64,000 bases of DNA from Rhizobium sp. R635 (GTDB lineage: Bacteria; Pseudomonadota; Alphaproteobacteria; Rhizobiales; Rhizobiaceae). Location of the stretch: contig NZ_LOKX01000033.1 of NCBI RefSeq assembly GCF_002211285.1, positions 62,001 through 126,000 on the forward strand. Direction: 5' to 3'. This document shows positions 44,112 through 51,942 of the stretch, piece after piece; position 1 is the first letter of the stretch; each line of letters starts with the position of its first letter. Both the position numbers and the translations under genes were made by a program. The notes beneath the pieces were generated by a model that saw only the letters and a list, made by a program, of their open reading frames with translations, had not been told where the DNA came from and did not search any database.

Positions 44112-45137
44112 ATGCGCGTCATCTATTCCGAAGATCATAAGCTGCGCGATGCCAGGACCGAGCTCCATGCCGGTCAGCTGGTGACGCCCTTCGAGGCGCC
44201 GTTTCGCGCCGAGTGGATTCTGGCGGCGGTCGAGGAAGCGGGTTTCCGGGAAGTCGTGGCGCCGGATGCCCATGGGCTCGAAACGGCCCGAAAGGTGCAT
44301 GATCCCGCCTATCTCGATTTTCTCGCGACCGTCTGGGATCGCTGGGTCGCGGCCGGCTTCGAGGGTGAGGCGATCGCCAATTCCTTTCCGGTCCGCCGCA
44401 CCAGCCAGCGCGTGCCCGACAATATCGTCGGCGCGATCGGCCATTATGCCAATGCGGCCGACACCTCCATCACCAAGGGTTCTTATGAAGCGGCGATCGC
44501 CTCGATGCGCTGCGCGGTGTCAGGCGCCGATTGGCTGAATGCCGGCAACCGCTTCGCTTTCGCGCTCTGCCGCCCGCCCGGCCATCATGCCGGCATCGAT
44601 CTCTTCGGCGGCTATTGCTTCATCAATAATTCCGGCGTCGCGGCCCAGCGTCTGCTCGATCACGGCGCGAAGAAGGTTGCCGTGCTCGATGTCGATTTCC
44701 ACCATGGCAACGGCACGCAGGATCTCTTCTATCGCAGAGGCGATGTCTTCACCGCCTCGTTGCATGGCGATCCGATGTTTGCCTTTCCTTATTTCCTCGG
44801 CCATGCCGATGAAGAAGGCGAAGGGGAGGGCGCCGGCGCCAACCGCAACTATCCGATGCCGCCCCATACGCCCTGGCAGGTCTGGTCTTCGGCGCTTGCC
44901 GATGCGCTTGCCCGCATCAAGGCCTTCGGCGCTGAAGCGATCGTCGTGGCCCTCGGCGTCGATACTTTCGAGCGCGATCCGATTTCCTTCTTCCAGCTGA
45001 AATCGGAAGACTTCATTCGCATGGGAGAGATGATCTCCGCCGCCGGCCTGCCCGTCGTCACCTGCATGGAGGGCGGCTATGGCGTGCCGGAAATCGGCCT
45101 TAACGTCGCCAATGTTCTCAAGGGTCTGGAAGCCTGA
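44112..45137 (+). CDS. Histone-deacetylase-family amidohydrolase (acetylpolyamine type)
   Basis: Zinc amidohydrolase of 341 residues from ATG 44112; the extension upstream overlaps the HAD gene. Catalytic motifs: 'CRPPGHHAGIDLFGGYCFINNSG' region with paired His, metal ligands in 'VLDVDFHHGNGTQD', and the late 'MEGGYGVPEIG'. Bacterial members often deacetylate acetylpolyamines; the N-terminal 'MRVIYSEDHKLRDARTEL' is typical of that subfamily. recX follows 9 bp later. Confidence 0.9.
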   Translation: MRVIYSEDHKLRDARTELHAGQLVTPFEAPFRAEWILAAVEEAGFREVVAPDAHGLETARKVHDPAYLDFLATVWDRWVAAGFEGEAIANSFPVRRTSQRVPDNIVGAIGHYANAADTSITKGSYEAAIASMRCAVSGADWLNAGNRFAFALCRPPGHHAGIDLFGGYCFINNSGVAAQRLLDHGAKKVAVLDVDFHHGNGTQDLFYRRGDVFTASLHGDPMFAFPYFLGHADEEGEGEGAGANRNYPMPPHTPWQVWSSALADALARIKAFGAEAIVVALGVDTFERDPISFFQLKSEDFIRMGEMISAAGLPVVTCMEGGYGVPEIGLNVANVLKGLEA

Positions 45138-45146
45138 TCTCTTGAT

Positions 45147-45698
45147 ATGACCGACGAGACCGTTTCCTCCGATATCCCGACACCCCGTATGCTGAGTTGG
45201 GCGCGCAACTCCGCCATCTATCGGCTCGAGCGGCGAATGATGACGGAAAAACAGCTCTTTGACGCCATCACCCGCAAGGCGAAGGAGAAGTTCGAGGATA
45301 TCAGCGCGGCGCAACTCAAGGCCGTGGCCGATTTCGCCGTCAAATTCGCCTATGACAACAAGGTGCTCGACGATAGCGCCTATGCAGAGATCAGCACGCG
45401 CTCTGCCGTGCGCGGCGGTAAATCGAAGCGCGCCATCGCCCAGAAGCTTGCCGCCAAGGGTGTCGCGAGCGACAAGGTCGAGGCCGCGCTCGGAGAGACC
45501 GATGATCTCTATGCCGCGGCGATATTCGCCCGCAAGCGCGCCTTCGGTCCCTTCCGCCGGGTCGAGCTTGACGAAAAGCGAAAGGCCAAAGAGCTTTCGG
45601 CCTTCGCCCGCAACGGCTTCAGCTTCGACATCGGCAGGAAGGTTTTCGAGATGAGCTTCGAGGATGCCGAAGAGGTCATCTTTGCCGGCCGTCTCTGA
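45147..45698 (+). CDS. recX: RecX-family regulatory protein
   Basis: Modulator of RecA filaments, 183 residues. The three-helix repeats are seen in 'ARNSAIYRLERRMMTEKQLFDAI', 'DSAYAEISTRSAVRGGKSKRAIAQKLAAKGV' and 'RRVELDEKRKAKELSAFARNGFSFDIGRKVF'. It is slightly diverged from canonical RecX and located away from recA, as is usual in Rhizobiales. It starts 9 bp after the amidohydrolase, so they probably share a transcript. Confidence 0.85.
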   Translation: MTDETVSSDIPTPRMLSWARNSAIYRLERRMMTEKQLFDAITRKAKEKFEDISAAQLKAVADFAVKFAYDNKVLDDSAYAEISTRSAVRGGKSKRAIAQKLAAKGVASDKVEAALGETDDLYAAAIFARKRAFGPFRRVELDEKRKAKELSAFARNGFSFDIGRKVFEMSFEDAEEVIFAGRL

Positions 45699-45790
45699 TA
45701 TGCATCAAAGCTCTTTCTGCCTGGATCAGAAGTTTGAATTTGCCGCCCGCAAACCGTCTTCGTAAGAAGAGCGCACAATCGGGGGCGAGC

Positions 45791-46684
45791 ATGGAAGAAA
45801 AAGCAAATGGCGGAGCGGGCACGCTGACCGCGGAGACGTCAACGGCATTCGGCGGCGTGGCGGCCGGCGGGCTGATGTGCCTCATGTCCATGTCGTCGAT
45901 CCAATTCGGCGCGGCACTTTCCTCCTCGGCCATCGCCGCCTATGGACCGGCCGGCGCCTCCTGGCTGCGCCTCGCCTTCGCCGCCATCATTCTTGCCGTC
46001 TTCGTGCGGCCGCGTTTCGCCAGCTACACCAGGGCGCAATGGACGAGCGCTCTGGTTCTCGGCGCAACGACGGCGCTGATGACCATGAGTTTCTTCGCGG
46101 CGATCGAGCGTATTCCACTCGGCCTTGCCGTGGCGATCGATTTCCTCGGTCCGCTTTCGGTTGCGACCATCGGCTATGGCCTCAGCCGGCGTCTTATCTG
46201 GCCGCTCATTGCAGCACTTGGCGTTCTGGCGCTTGCTCATGACGGTGAAGGCTGGGTCGGCAATGTCGAGGGTATTCTCTTTGCGCTCGGCGCTGGAACC
46301 GGTTGGGCGATCTATATCGTCCTGACGAAAAAGATCGGCGCGAGCTTCAAGGGGCTGGAAGGACTTTCCATGTCGCTGATGGTTGCCGCCTTGGTCGCGA
46401 CACCCTTCGGCTTCGCCGGTGCCGTGCCGGCGCTCGATGGCTACGGCCTGATTGAAATGGCGGGGCTTGCCATTCTGGTGCCGCTGCTGCCCTACACGCT
46501 GGAACTCATCGCCTTGCGGCGCATGCCGACGGCCTCCTTCGGCATTCTCATGAGCCTCGAGCCCGCCATCGCGGCGCTTGCCGGTTTCGTCATCCTGGCC
46601 CAGCCGATGACGCTGCTGCAGATGGCCGGAACTGCCTTGGTCGTCGCGGCAAGCGCCGGTGCGACCTTTTCCGCAAGGCAGTGA
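45791..46684 (+). CDS. DMT-superfamily (EamA/RhtA-type) transporter
   Basis: Inner-membrane exporter of 297 residues from ATG 45791. Ten hydrophobic helices form two EamA repeats. 'SSSAIAAYGPAGASWLRLAFAAIIL' and 'IERIPLGLAVAIDFLGPLSVA' resemble RhtA, the homoserine/threonine exporter. The soluble N-terminus (about 30 residues) is longer than usual. The gene is convergent with the truncated haemoglobin, whose stop codon directly follows. Confidence 0.9.
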   Translation: MEEKANGGAGTLTAETSTAFGGVAAGGLMCLMSMSSIQFGAALSSSAIAAYGPAGASWLRLAFAAIILAVFVRPRFASYTRAQWTSALVLGATTALMTMSFFAAIERIPLGLAVAIDFLGPLSVATIGYGLSRRLIWPLIAALGVLALAHDGEGWVGNVEGILFALGAGTGWAIYIVLTKKIGASFKGLEGLSMSLMVAALVATPFGFAGAVPALDGYGLIEMAGLAILVPLLPYTLELIALRRMPTASFGILMSLEPAIAALAGFVILAQPMTLLQMAGTALVVAASAGATFSARQ

Positions 46685-47155
46685 TCAGCCTGCCTTTTTC
46701 GCAGGATCGTCGAGAGCGGGATTGTAAAAGAGCGATAGCGTCAGGCTTTTGGCGATCCGCTCGGCGGTCGCCATGAACCATGCCCTGGCTTCCGGCGATG
46801 GGGCGATATCGTCGAGCGTTGCGGCAAACAGCGACAGCCACTTCGGAAAGAGATCGGGCGTCAGGTTCTGAACGCCCGTATGCGCCTGCACCGGCTTGCC
46901 GCCATAGGCGCCGCTGCGGAAGGCAACGGCCGACCAGAAGCTCTTCATCTTCTGCATATGCTCGGGCCAGCGGCCGGACAGCCGCGTATCGAACACGGGA
47001 CCGAGATCGGGATGCTCCAGCACGCGCCCGTAAAAAGTCTCGACCAGCCTGTCGATGAAGGCTTCGTCGATACCCATCGCCCGCATTTCGGCCTCCGCCC
47101 TTTCGCGGATCGCCGCGACATGGGCAGGCCGGCCCTGAATCTCATTGTCCATCAT
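46685..47155 (-). CDS. Group III truncated haemoglobin
   Basis: Small haem protein of 156 residues (or 155 from the second ATG). The globin features are 'FIDRLVETFYGRVLEHPDLGPVF' (helices A-C region), 'WPEHMQKMKSFWSAVAFRSGAYGGKPVQAH' with the proximal-helix pattern, and 'WLSLFAATL'. Group III members lack the Gly-Gly loops of group I and probably handle peroxide or nitric oxide. The adjacent ferritin-like gene mbfA is divergent, consistent with a redox or iron-stress setting. Confidence 0.88.
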   Translation of the reverse strand: MMDNEIQGRPAHVAAIRERAEAEMRAMGIDEAFIDRLVETFYGRVLEHPDLGPVFDTRLSGRWPEHMQKMKSFWSAVAFRSGAYGGKPVQAHTGVQNLTPDLFPKWLSLFAATLDDIAPSPEARAWFMATAERIAKSLTLSLFYNPALDDPAKKAG

Positions 47156-47290
47156 AAACCCCGGCGCCGCATGATGCGGCAGCCCTCATATAGGTCTTTA
47201 TGACTGGAAGCCAAAGTCGTCGGTGCCGATTGCGGCAATCTGACAGCCAGCATGCCCCACGCACTTGACCGTCATTGCCTGCTTCTCTAG

Positions 47291-47309
47291 ATTTAGAATT
47301 ATTCTAAAT
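47291..47309 (+). promoter_or_regulatory. ICE-type Irr operator upstream of mbfA
   Basis: Perfect palindrome ATTTAGAA-TTA-TTCTAAAT (8-bp arms), 13 bp before the mbfA start. This matches the iron control element pattern TTTAGAA-N3-TTCTAAA bound by Irr in Rhizobiales, which represses mbfA under low iron. The position this close to the start favours repression. Confidence 0.8.
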
Positions 47310-47322
47310 TATGGAGAAAGTG

Positions 47323-48306
47323 ATGTTGGCGCGGTTTTTCAGATCCTCGAAACGATCGTTCGACTCGTTGTCCGAGCAGGAGATCCTCGCCCTGGCAATC
47401 GCCTCCGAGGAAGACGACGCCCGCATCTATCTCGCTTATGCCGACAGACTGCGAAAGGAATTTCCGGCCTCGGCCAAGGTCTTCGAGGATATGGCCGAGG
47501 TCGAGGATACGCATCGCAAGTCGCTGATCGAAATCCACCGGCAGCGTTTCGGCGAGCGCATCCCGCTGATCCGGCGCGAGCACGTGCAGGGCTTTTACGA
47601 GCGCAAGCCCGATTGGCTCCGGGCAAACCTCTCGCTGGATGCGATGCGGCAGGAAACCGAGGCGATGGAGGAACAGGCCCATCGTTTCTACGTCGAGGCG
47701 GCAAAGCGCACCTCGGACGCCTCGACGCGTCAGCTTCTGGGTGACTTGGCGCTCGCCGAACAGGGGCACGAAGACATCGCCCGCATGCTTGGCGACAAAC
47801 ATACGCCCGAGGAAATCAAGCGCGACGAGGACGAGACGGCGCACCGGCAATTCGTGCTGACCTATGTGCAGCCGGGCCTCGCCGGCCTGATGGATGGCTC
47901 AGTCTCGACGCTGGCGCCGATCTTCGCCGCGGCCTTTGCGACGCAGGATACCTGGCAGACCTTCCTCGTCGGCCTTTCGGCCTCCGTCGGCGCGGGCATC
48001 TCGATGGGCTTTACGGAAGCTGCCCATGACGACGGCAAGATCTCCGGCCGCGGCTCGCCGGTCAAGCGCGGCCTTGCCTGCGGCATCATGACGGCGCTCG
48101 GCGGTCTCGGCCACGCGCTGCCTTACCTGATCCCGCATTTCTGGACCGCGACGATCACCGCCGCCGTCATCGTCTTCTTCGAACTCTGGGCGATCGCCTT
48201 CATCCAGAACCGCTACATGGAAACACCCTTCCTGCGCGCCGCCTTCCAGGTGGTGCTCGGCGGCAGCCTCGTCCTCGCCGCCGGTATTCTGATTGGGAAT
48301 GGGTGA
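47323..48306 (+). CDS. mbfA: Membrane-bound ferritin-like iron exporter MbfA
   Basis: Exports or detoxifies iron: an N-terminal rubrerythrin-like ferritin domain (about 1-150) with Glu pairs ('LAIASEEDDARIY', 'VEDTHRKSL', 'EEQAHRFY') is fused to a C-terminal VIT1/CCC1 membrane domain (about 165-327, 'GLMDGSVSTLAPIFAAAFA'). ATG 47323 has GGAGAAAG at the right distance; ATG 47311 lies between the operator and that ribosome site and is less likely. The product is 327 residues. The upstream ICE palindrome predicts Irr control. This is a standard Rhizobiales arrangement. Confidence 0.93.
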   Translation: MLARFFRSSKRSFDSLSEQEILALAIASEEDDARIYLAYADRLRKEFPASAKVFEDMAEVEDTHRKSLIEIHRQRFGERIPLIRREHVQGFYERKPDWLRANLSLDAMRQETEAMEEQAHRFYVEAAKRTSDASTRQLLGDLALAEQGHEDIARMLGDKHTPEEIKRDEDETAHRQFVLTYVQPGLAGLMDGSVSTLAPIFAAAFATQDTWQTFLVGLSASVGAGISMGFTEAAHDDGKISGRGSPVKRGLACGIMTALGGLGHALPYLIPHFWTATITAAVIVFFELWAIAFIQNRYMETPFLRAAFQVVLGGSLVLAAGILIGNG

Positions 48307-48313
48307 GTTGCGG

Positions 48314-48353
48314 TCGGGCGAAGCCCGAGCAATCGATCCAGTGAATCGATTGC
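48314..48353. repeat. Double hairpin intergenic element after mbfA
   Basis: Two adjacent perfect inverted repeats: TCGGGC-GAA-GCCCGA (48314-48328) and GCAATCGAT-N7-ATCGATTGC (48329-48353). The first lies a few bases after the mbfA stop and may act as terminator or RNA-end hairpin. The pair resembles an extragenic palindromic repeat. Confidence 0.55.
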
Positions 48354-48490
48354 AGCAACGAACGCCCTGAGCCCAAGCGAAGGGCCGGGAGATGGTGCGG
48401 CAAATCAATACCTTATCTCACGCGAGGGTGCGGCACGGCGATCAGCCCTCATCAGGGTTGGAAAGAGCGCAGCTGCATCCCCCAAAAGCA

Positions 48491-48514
48491 AAAGGCCGGC
48501 TTTCGCCGGCCTTT
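48491..48514 (-). terminator. Terminator of the BTLCP peptidase gene
   Basis: AAAGGCCGGC and GCCGGCCTTT form a 10-bp stem with a 4-nt loop, 22 bp beyond the stop of the minus-strand peptidase gene. T/A-rich flanks on both sides allow bidirectional action. Confidence 0.7.
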
Positions 48515-48535
48515 CCCCACGTCCCCTCGAAATTC

Positions 48536-49153
48536 TTATCGCAGAGCGCCGACCAGAACGTCGCGGCCGTTCTCGATGGTGACCCAGCGGCCGGCATTGT
48601 AGCTCGACTGGCGCTTGACGAAGGAATAAGGCGTCCCGAACCACGGCTTCACTTCGGAAGCGAGGTTGTCGAGCACGAAATCGCCCTGGGCGGTGCGCAG
48701 CGTCAGCACGGCATGGCCTTCGCCGTCAGGCTTGCGCACGACGGTCATCAGCAGGTCGGCTGCCGAAAAGCCGCGCTGGATCAGCATGCGGCGCTTCAGC
48801 AGCGCGAAGTCCTCGCAGTCGCCGGCGGTGGTCGGATAGGCCCAGACTTCGTCCTTGCCGTAGATTTCCTTGTCGGTCATCGGCGTGATCGTCCGGTTGA
48901 CCGTGGCGTTGACCGAGCGCACCAGCTCCCACTTCGCCGCGGTCATTTCGACCGGACCGGAATTGCGGTTCGGCCCGCATTCATTGCGGTGAATCTGGCA
49001 GAAATCGTAATGGCCGATCGGCTGGGAGGTGGCGTTGCCCGTAACCATGGAGGCATTTCTGGTTGGAGCCGGGATGGCAGCTGTCGCCATCGCAAACACG
49101 GCCATCATGGCCACGAAGATACCCTTGATCCGCACGCCCGCTCTTCCTCGCAT
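48536..49153 (-). CDS. Transglutaminase-like cysteine peptidase (BTLCP family)
   Basis: Exported predicted cysteine peptidase of 205 residues. A hydrophobic signal (about residues 8-30) precedes the domain. The catalytic triad is apparent: C113 in 'GDCEDFALLK', H147 in 'GEGHAVLTLR', D162 in 'FVLDNLA'. The family (LapG-like) cleaves surface adhesins in some bacteria, but many rhizobial paralogues are of unknown role. A GTG at residue 7 could be the true start. Solo gene with its own terminator. Confidence 0.88.
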   Translation of the reverse strand: MRGRAGVRIKGIFVAMMAVFAMATAAIPAPTRNASMVTGNATSQPIGHYDFCQIHRNECGPNRNSGPVEMTAAKWELVRSVNATVNRTITPMTDKEIYGKDEVWAYPTTAGDCEDFALLKRRMLIQRGFSAADLLMTVVRKPDGEGHAVLTLRTAQGDFVLDNLASEVKPWFGTPYSFVKRQSSYNAGRWVTIENGRDVLVGALR

Positions 49154-49295
49154 CGCCCCTTAATTATTAACAAAGTGTTAATGGAGAGGGCCGAGAAGAG
49201 TCAATCGTTACTTCTTAGGAGGACCTGCCAACTCGCCGACATGGTTAAAATGCAACGGGACCGGGAACTTGCTTCGGGATGATCGGCGGCGCCAC

Positions 49296-50120
49296 TCAAG
49301 CGGGCTTTTCCATATTTGCCGATGAACGGAGGATGTCTTTGACGGCGCTGACGAGAAGCGCGATATCGCCGGGACGGGAAAGACGGTGGTCGCCGTCGCG
49401 GACGAGGGTCAAGACAACGTCGTCGGCGGGAAGATGCTCGACGAGCTTCATCGCATGCGCATGCGGCACGTCAGGGTCCTTCATGCCCTGGAGGATATGC
49501 ACCGGGCAGCCCGTCTCGATGATGCCGTCGAGCACCCGGTTCTCCCGACCGTCCTCGATCAGCGCCCTGGTATAGATGTTCGGTTCCGGGCTGTATTGCG
49601 AGCGCTCTTCGAAATAGCCGCGCTCGGCAAGCGACTTGCGCTCCTTTGCCGTCAGGTTCGGCTCGATCAGCTCGGAGGTGAAGTCGGGCGCCGGCGCGAT
49701 CAGCACCATCCCGGCGAGCTTTGGGCCGCCCTGCCGCGCAAGCTCCTGCGCAAGCCTCAGCGCGATCCAGCCGCCCATCGAGGAGCCGACGAGAATGACC
49801 CGGGCGGGCGCGGCATGGCGGAGAACGGCAAGCGCCTCTTCGAGCCAGCGTGAGATCGTTCCGTCGCGGAAACTGCCGCCGGAAAGCCCGTGGCCGGAAT
49901 AATCCAACCGGATGCAGGCGAGGCCGAGTTCTGCCGCCAGCCCGTCGAGCTCCACCGCTTTTGTGCCGCTCATGTCGGAACGGTAGCCGGATAGCCAAAC
50001 GAGCGCCGGTGCGTCATCGCCGCCCTGCGCCGGGCGGACGATGAAGGCGATCTCACGCGCCGCCTCGCCCTCGCCGACGGCCAGGAACTGCGGCTGGGCA
50101 TTGGGAATCTGATCTGACAT
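49296..50120 (-). CDS. Alpha/beta hydrolase
   Basis: Serine hydrolase of 274 residues with an alpha/beta fold. The nucleophile elbow is 'VGSSMGGWIAL', preceded by 'YSGHGLSGG'. The acid and base are probably the Asp in 'GMKDPDVP' and the His in 'DGDHRLSRP'. No signal peptide. Family members are esterases, lipases or peptidase-like enzymes; substrate not evident. It is divergent from infC. Confidence 0.9.
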   Translation of the reverse strand: MSDQIPNAQPQFLAVGEGEAAREIAFIVRPAQGGDDAPALVWLSGYRSDMSGTKAVELDGLAAELGLACIRLDYSGHGLSGGSFRDGTISRWLEEALAVLRHAAPARVILVGSSMGGWIALRLAQELARQGGPKLAGMVLIAPAPDFTSELIEPNLTAKERKSLAERGYFEERSQYSPEPNIYTRALIEDGRENRVLDGIIETGCPVHILQGMKDPDVPHAHAMKLVEHLPADDVVLTLVRDGDHRLSRPGDIALLVSAVKDILRSSANMEKPA

Positions 50121-50297
50121 CGGTGAAACTCCTTTTATTTTGGCCTATAAAACAGATTCTTGACAGGCTGACAGCAGGTGATTTTTCCGCTAAAGGATGA
50201 TATTGACTCCGTTGCAGCGATGACGAGACACGTTGGTGCACCCTCACCGGGAGCGCGCGGCTGCAACATTTCGAAACAACGCGAGGAGAATACGACC

Positions 50298-50834
50298 ATT
50301 CGCAGACCTTTTAAGACCGATGCGCCCGTGAAGGACGGCCCGCGCTCGAACCGTGAAATCCGCATCCCCAAAGTTCAGCTGATCGCGGCTGACGGACAGA
50401 ATATGGGCATCGTGCCTACCGACCAGGCCTTGAGAATGGCGGAAGAAGCCGGCCTCGATCTCGTCGAAATTTCCCCCAATGCCGAACCGCCGGTGTGCAA
50501 GATCCTCGATCTGGGCAAGCTGAAATATGCCAACCAGAAGAAGGCTGCCGAGGCGCGCAAGAAGCAGAAGATCGTCGAAGTCAAAGAAATCAAGATGCGC
50601 CCGAACATCGACACCCATGACTATGAGGTGAAGATGAAGGCGATGGGCCGCTTCTTCGATGAAGGCGACAAGGTCAAGGTGACGCTGAAATTCCGTGGCC
50701 GTGAAATGGCTCACCAGGAACTCGGCATGAAGCTTCTGCAGCAGGTCAAGGCGGATACGACCGAGATCGCCAAGGTGGAGGCCGAGCCCAAGCTCGAAGG
50801 CCGCCAGATGATGATGGTGCTGGCGCCGAAGTAA
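50298..50834 (+). CDS. infC: Translation initiation factor IF-3 (ATT start)
   Basis: IF-3 of 178 residues: keeps 30S subunits free and checks the initiation codon. The start is the rare ATT at 50298, with AGGAG 9 bp upstream and family-typical 'RRPFKTDAPVKDGPRSNREI' following. Upstream in-frame ATGs (50178, 50220) read a stretch unlike IF-3. 'EAGLDLVEISPNAEPPVCKI' and 'FRGREMAHQELG' are conserved. An AUU start is the known basis of IF-3 self-control in E. coli, so the same feedback is expected here. Confidence 0.93.
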   Translation: MRRPFKTDAPVKDGPRSNREIRIPKVQLIAADGQNMGIVPTDQALRMAEEAGLDLVEISPNAEPPVCKILDLGKLKYANQKKAAEARKKQKIVEVKEIKMRPNIDTHDYEVKMKAMGRFFDEGDKVKVTLKFRGREMAHQELGMKLLQQVKADTTEIAKVEAEPKLEGRQMMMVLAPK

Positions 50835-50859
50835 GCGCCAGATACTTTTTCGCCCCAAG

Positions 50860-50881
50860 GCCGTCCGCAAGGGCGGCTTTT
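50860..50881 (+). terminator. Terminator after infC
   Basis: GCCGTCC and GGGCGGC form a 7-bp stem (one G-U pair) with a GCAA tetraloop, followed by TTTT. It lies 26 bp after the infC stop and separates infC from rpmI-rplT. Confidence 0.7.
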
Positions 50882-51145
50882 GTGCTTTCGGCTACCGTAT
50901 TTTCGGCGCGCCGAAGATTCCTCCGCGGCCCCGTTGCACTTTCATGACGCTGCGGTTATAAGCGCGCGTCCGAACTGACCGGCAGGGCATGCCGTGGCAG
51001 TTTCGAATGCTTGCGGAACGGTTCGTCGCCGGTCCCGCAGATCAACAACAAACGCTCCCGCACCTTGTTGCGACGGCCGGAGAACCGGACTTCGCGAGGA
51101 GGGCTTTTTGATGAAGCGAGCAGGGAGGACAGAAGGAGTAGCAAA
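50882..51145. other. infC-rpmI intergenic region
   Basis: Apart from the promoter at 50934-50962 no gene is visible. The leader of about 180 nt between promoter and rpmI contains an AAGGAG site 7 bp before the start. Leader length would allow feedback by ribosomal protein L20, as in other bacteria, but no specific structure could be assigned by eye. Confidence 0.35.
50934..50962 (+). promoter_or_regulatory. Sigma-70 promoter of rpmI-rplT
   Basis: TTGCAC (50934-50939) and TATAAG (50957-50962) with an optimal 17-bp spacer, after the infC terminator. This supports transcription of rpmI-rplT separate from infC. Confidence 0.65.
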
Positions 51146-51349
51146 ATGCCCAAGATGAAGACGAAGTCCTCTGCCAAGAAGCGGTTCAAGATCACCGCAA
51201 CCGGCAAGGTCAAGGCGGCTGCCGCTGGCAAGCGCCATGGCATGATCAAGCGCTCGAACAAGTTCATTCGCGATGCACGCGGCACCATGGTTCTCGCAGA
51301 ACCCGATGGCCGCAAGGTCGTGAAGAACTATCTGCCGAACGGTCTCTGA
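51146..51349 (+). CDS. rpmI: 50S ribosomal protein L35
   Basis: Basic ribosomal protein of 67 residues. ATG 51146 is preceded by AAGGAG; the longer frame from 51011 is not conserved. 'MPKMKTKSSAKKRFKITATGKV' type N-terminus and the 'RGTMVLAEPDGRKV' tail are diagnostic. rplT follows after 39 bp in the same operon. Confidence 0.96.
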   Translation: MPKMKTKSSAKKRFKITATGKVKAAAAGKRHGMIKRSNKFIRDARGTMVLAEPDGRKVVKNYLPNGL

Positions 51350-51388
51350 GACTATTCCGGTAACGCGTTAGATTAAGGAGATCATGAA

Positions 51389-51793
51389 ATGGCACGTGTA
51401 AAAAGAGGCGTCGCTGCGCACGCCAAGCACAAGAAGGTTCTGAAGCAGGCCAAGGGCTTCTATGGCCGTCGCAAGAACACCATCCGTACCGCCAAGGCTG
51501 CCGTCGATCGCGCCAAGCAGTACGCATACCGCGACCGCAAGGTCAACAAGCGCAACTTCCGCGCCCTCTGGATCCAGCGTATCAACGCTGCCGTCCGCGA
51601 ATTCGGCCTGACCTATGGCCGCTTCATCGACGGCCTGAACAAGGCTGGTATCGAAGTCGACCGCAAGGTTCTCTCCGACATGGCGATCCATGAGCCGGAA
51701 GCATTCGGTGCGCTGGTTGCTGCCGCCAAGAAGGCCCTTGAATACCTCAAGGAAACCGGCACGGCTAACGAGTTTGAAGGCGCGGTTCGTTAA
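51389..51793 (+). CDS. rplT: 50S ribosomal protein L20
   Basis: Ribosomal protein L20, 134 residues, binds 23S rRNA early in assembly and often represses its own operon. AAGGAG lies upstream of ATG 51389. Conserved patterns are 'MARVKRGVAAHAKHKKVLK', 'GFYGRRKNTIRTA' and 'FRALWIQRINAAVRE'. A strong hairpin pair begins at its stop codon (51792) and precedes pheS. Confidence 0.97.
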   Translation: MARVKRGVAAHAKHKKVLKQAKGFYGRRKNTIRTAKAAVDRAKQYAYRDRKVNKRNFRALWIQRINAAVREFGLTYGRFIDGLNKAGIEVDRKVLSDMAIHEPEAFGALVAAAKKALEYLKETGTANEFEGAVR

Positions 51794-51870
51794 CCAGCGC
51801 TTCCCAAGCTTTGAAGTTATGATTTTGGGAAACCCGCGCTGGTTTGGGCTAGTGCGGGTTTTTCTTTCTT
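51792..51870 (+). promoter_or_regulatory. Terminator/antiterminator pair before pheS
   Basis: A terminator hairpin has arms AACCCGC (51831-51837) and GCGGGTT (51854-51860), followed by a T-rich tract to 51870. A competing long stem pairs 51792-51800 with 51836-51844 and, stacked on it, 51801-51807 with 51825-51831, with a 4-nt bulge. The two share 51831-51837 and cannot form together. A 33-codon frame starting at ATG 51819 runs through the terminator and includes Trp-Phe and Val-Phe-Leu codons, so a leader-peptide attenuator for pheST is possible. Confidence 0.55.
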
Positions 51871-51942
51871 TATATTCCTTGCGCCGGTCGGCGCCACCTG
51901 CCTCCCGATCCCCCGCCTGATACTGGACGGAAAGAAGTGACA

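Noticed and set aside
47311..47322. Earlier mbfA start at ATG 47311
   Set aside because: It lies between the operator palindrome and the GGAGAAAG ribosome site, with no ribosome site of its own; ATG 47323 is correctly spaced.
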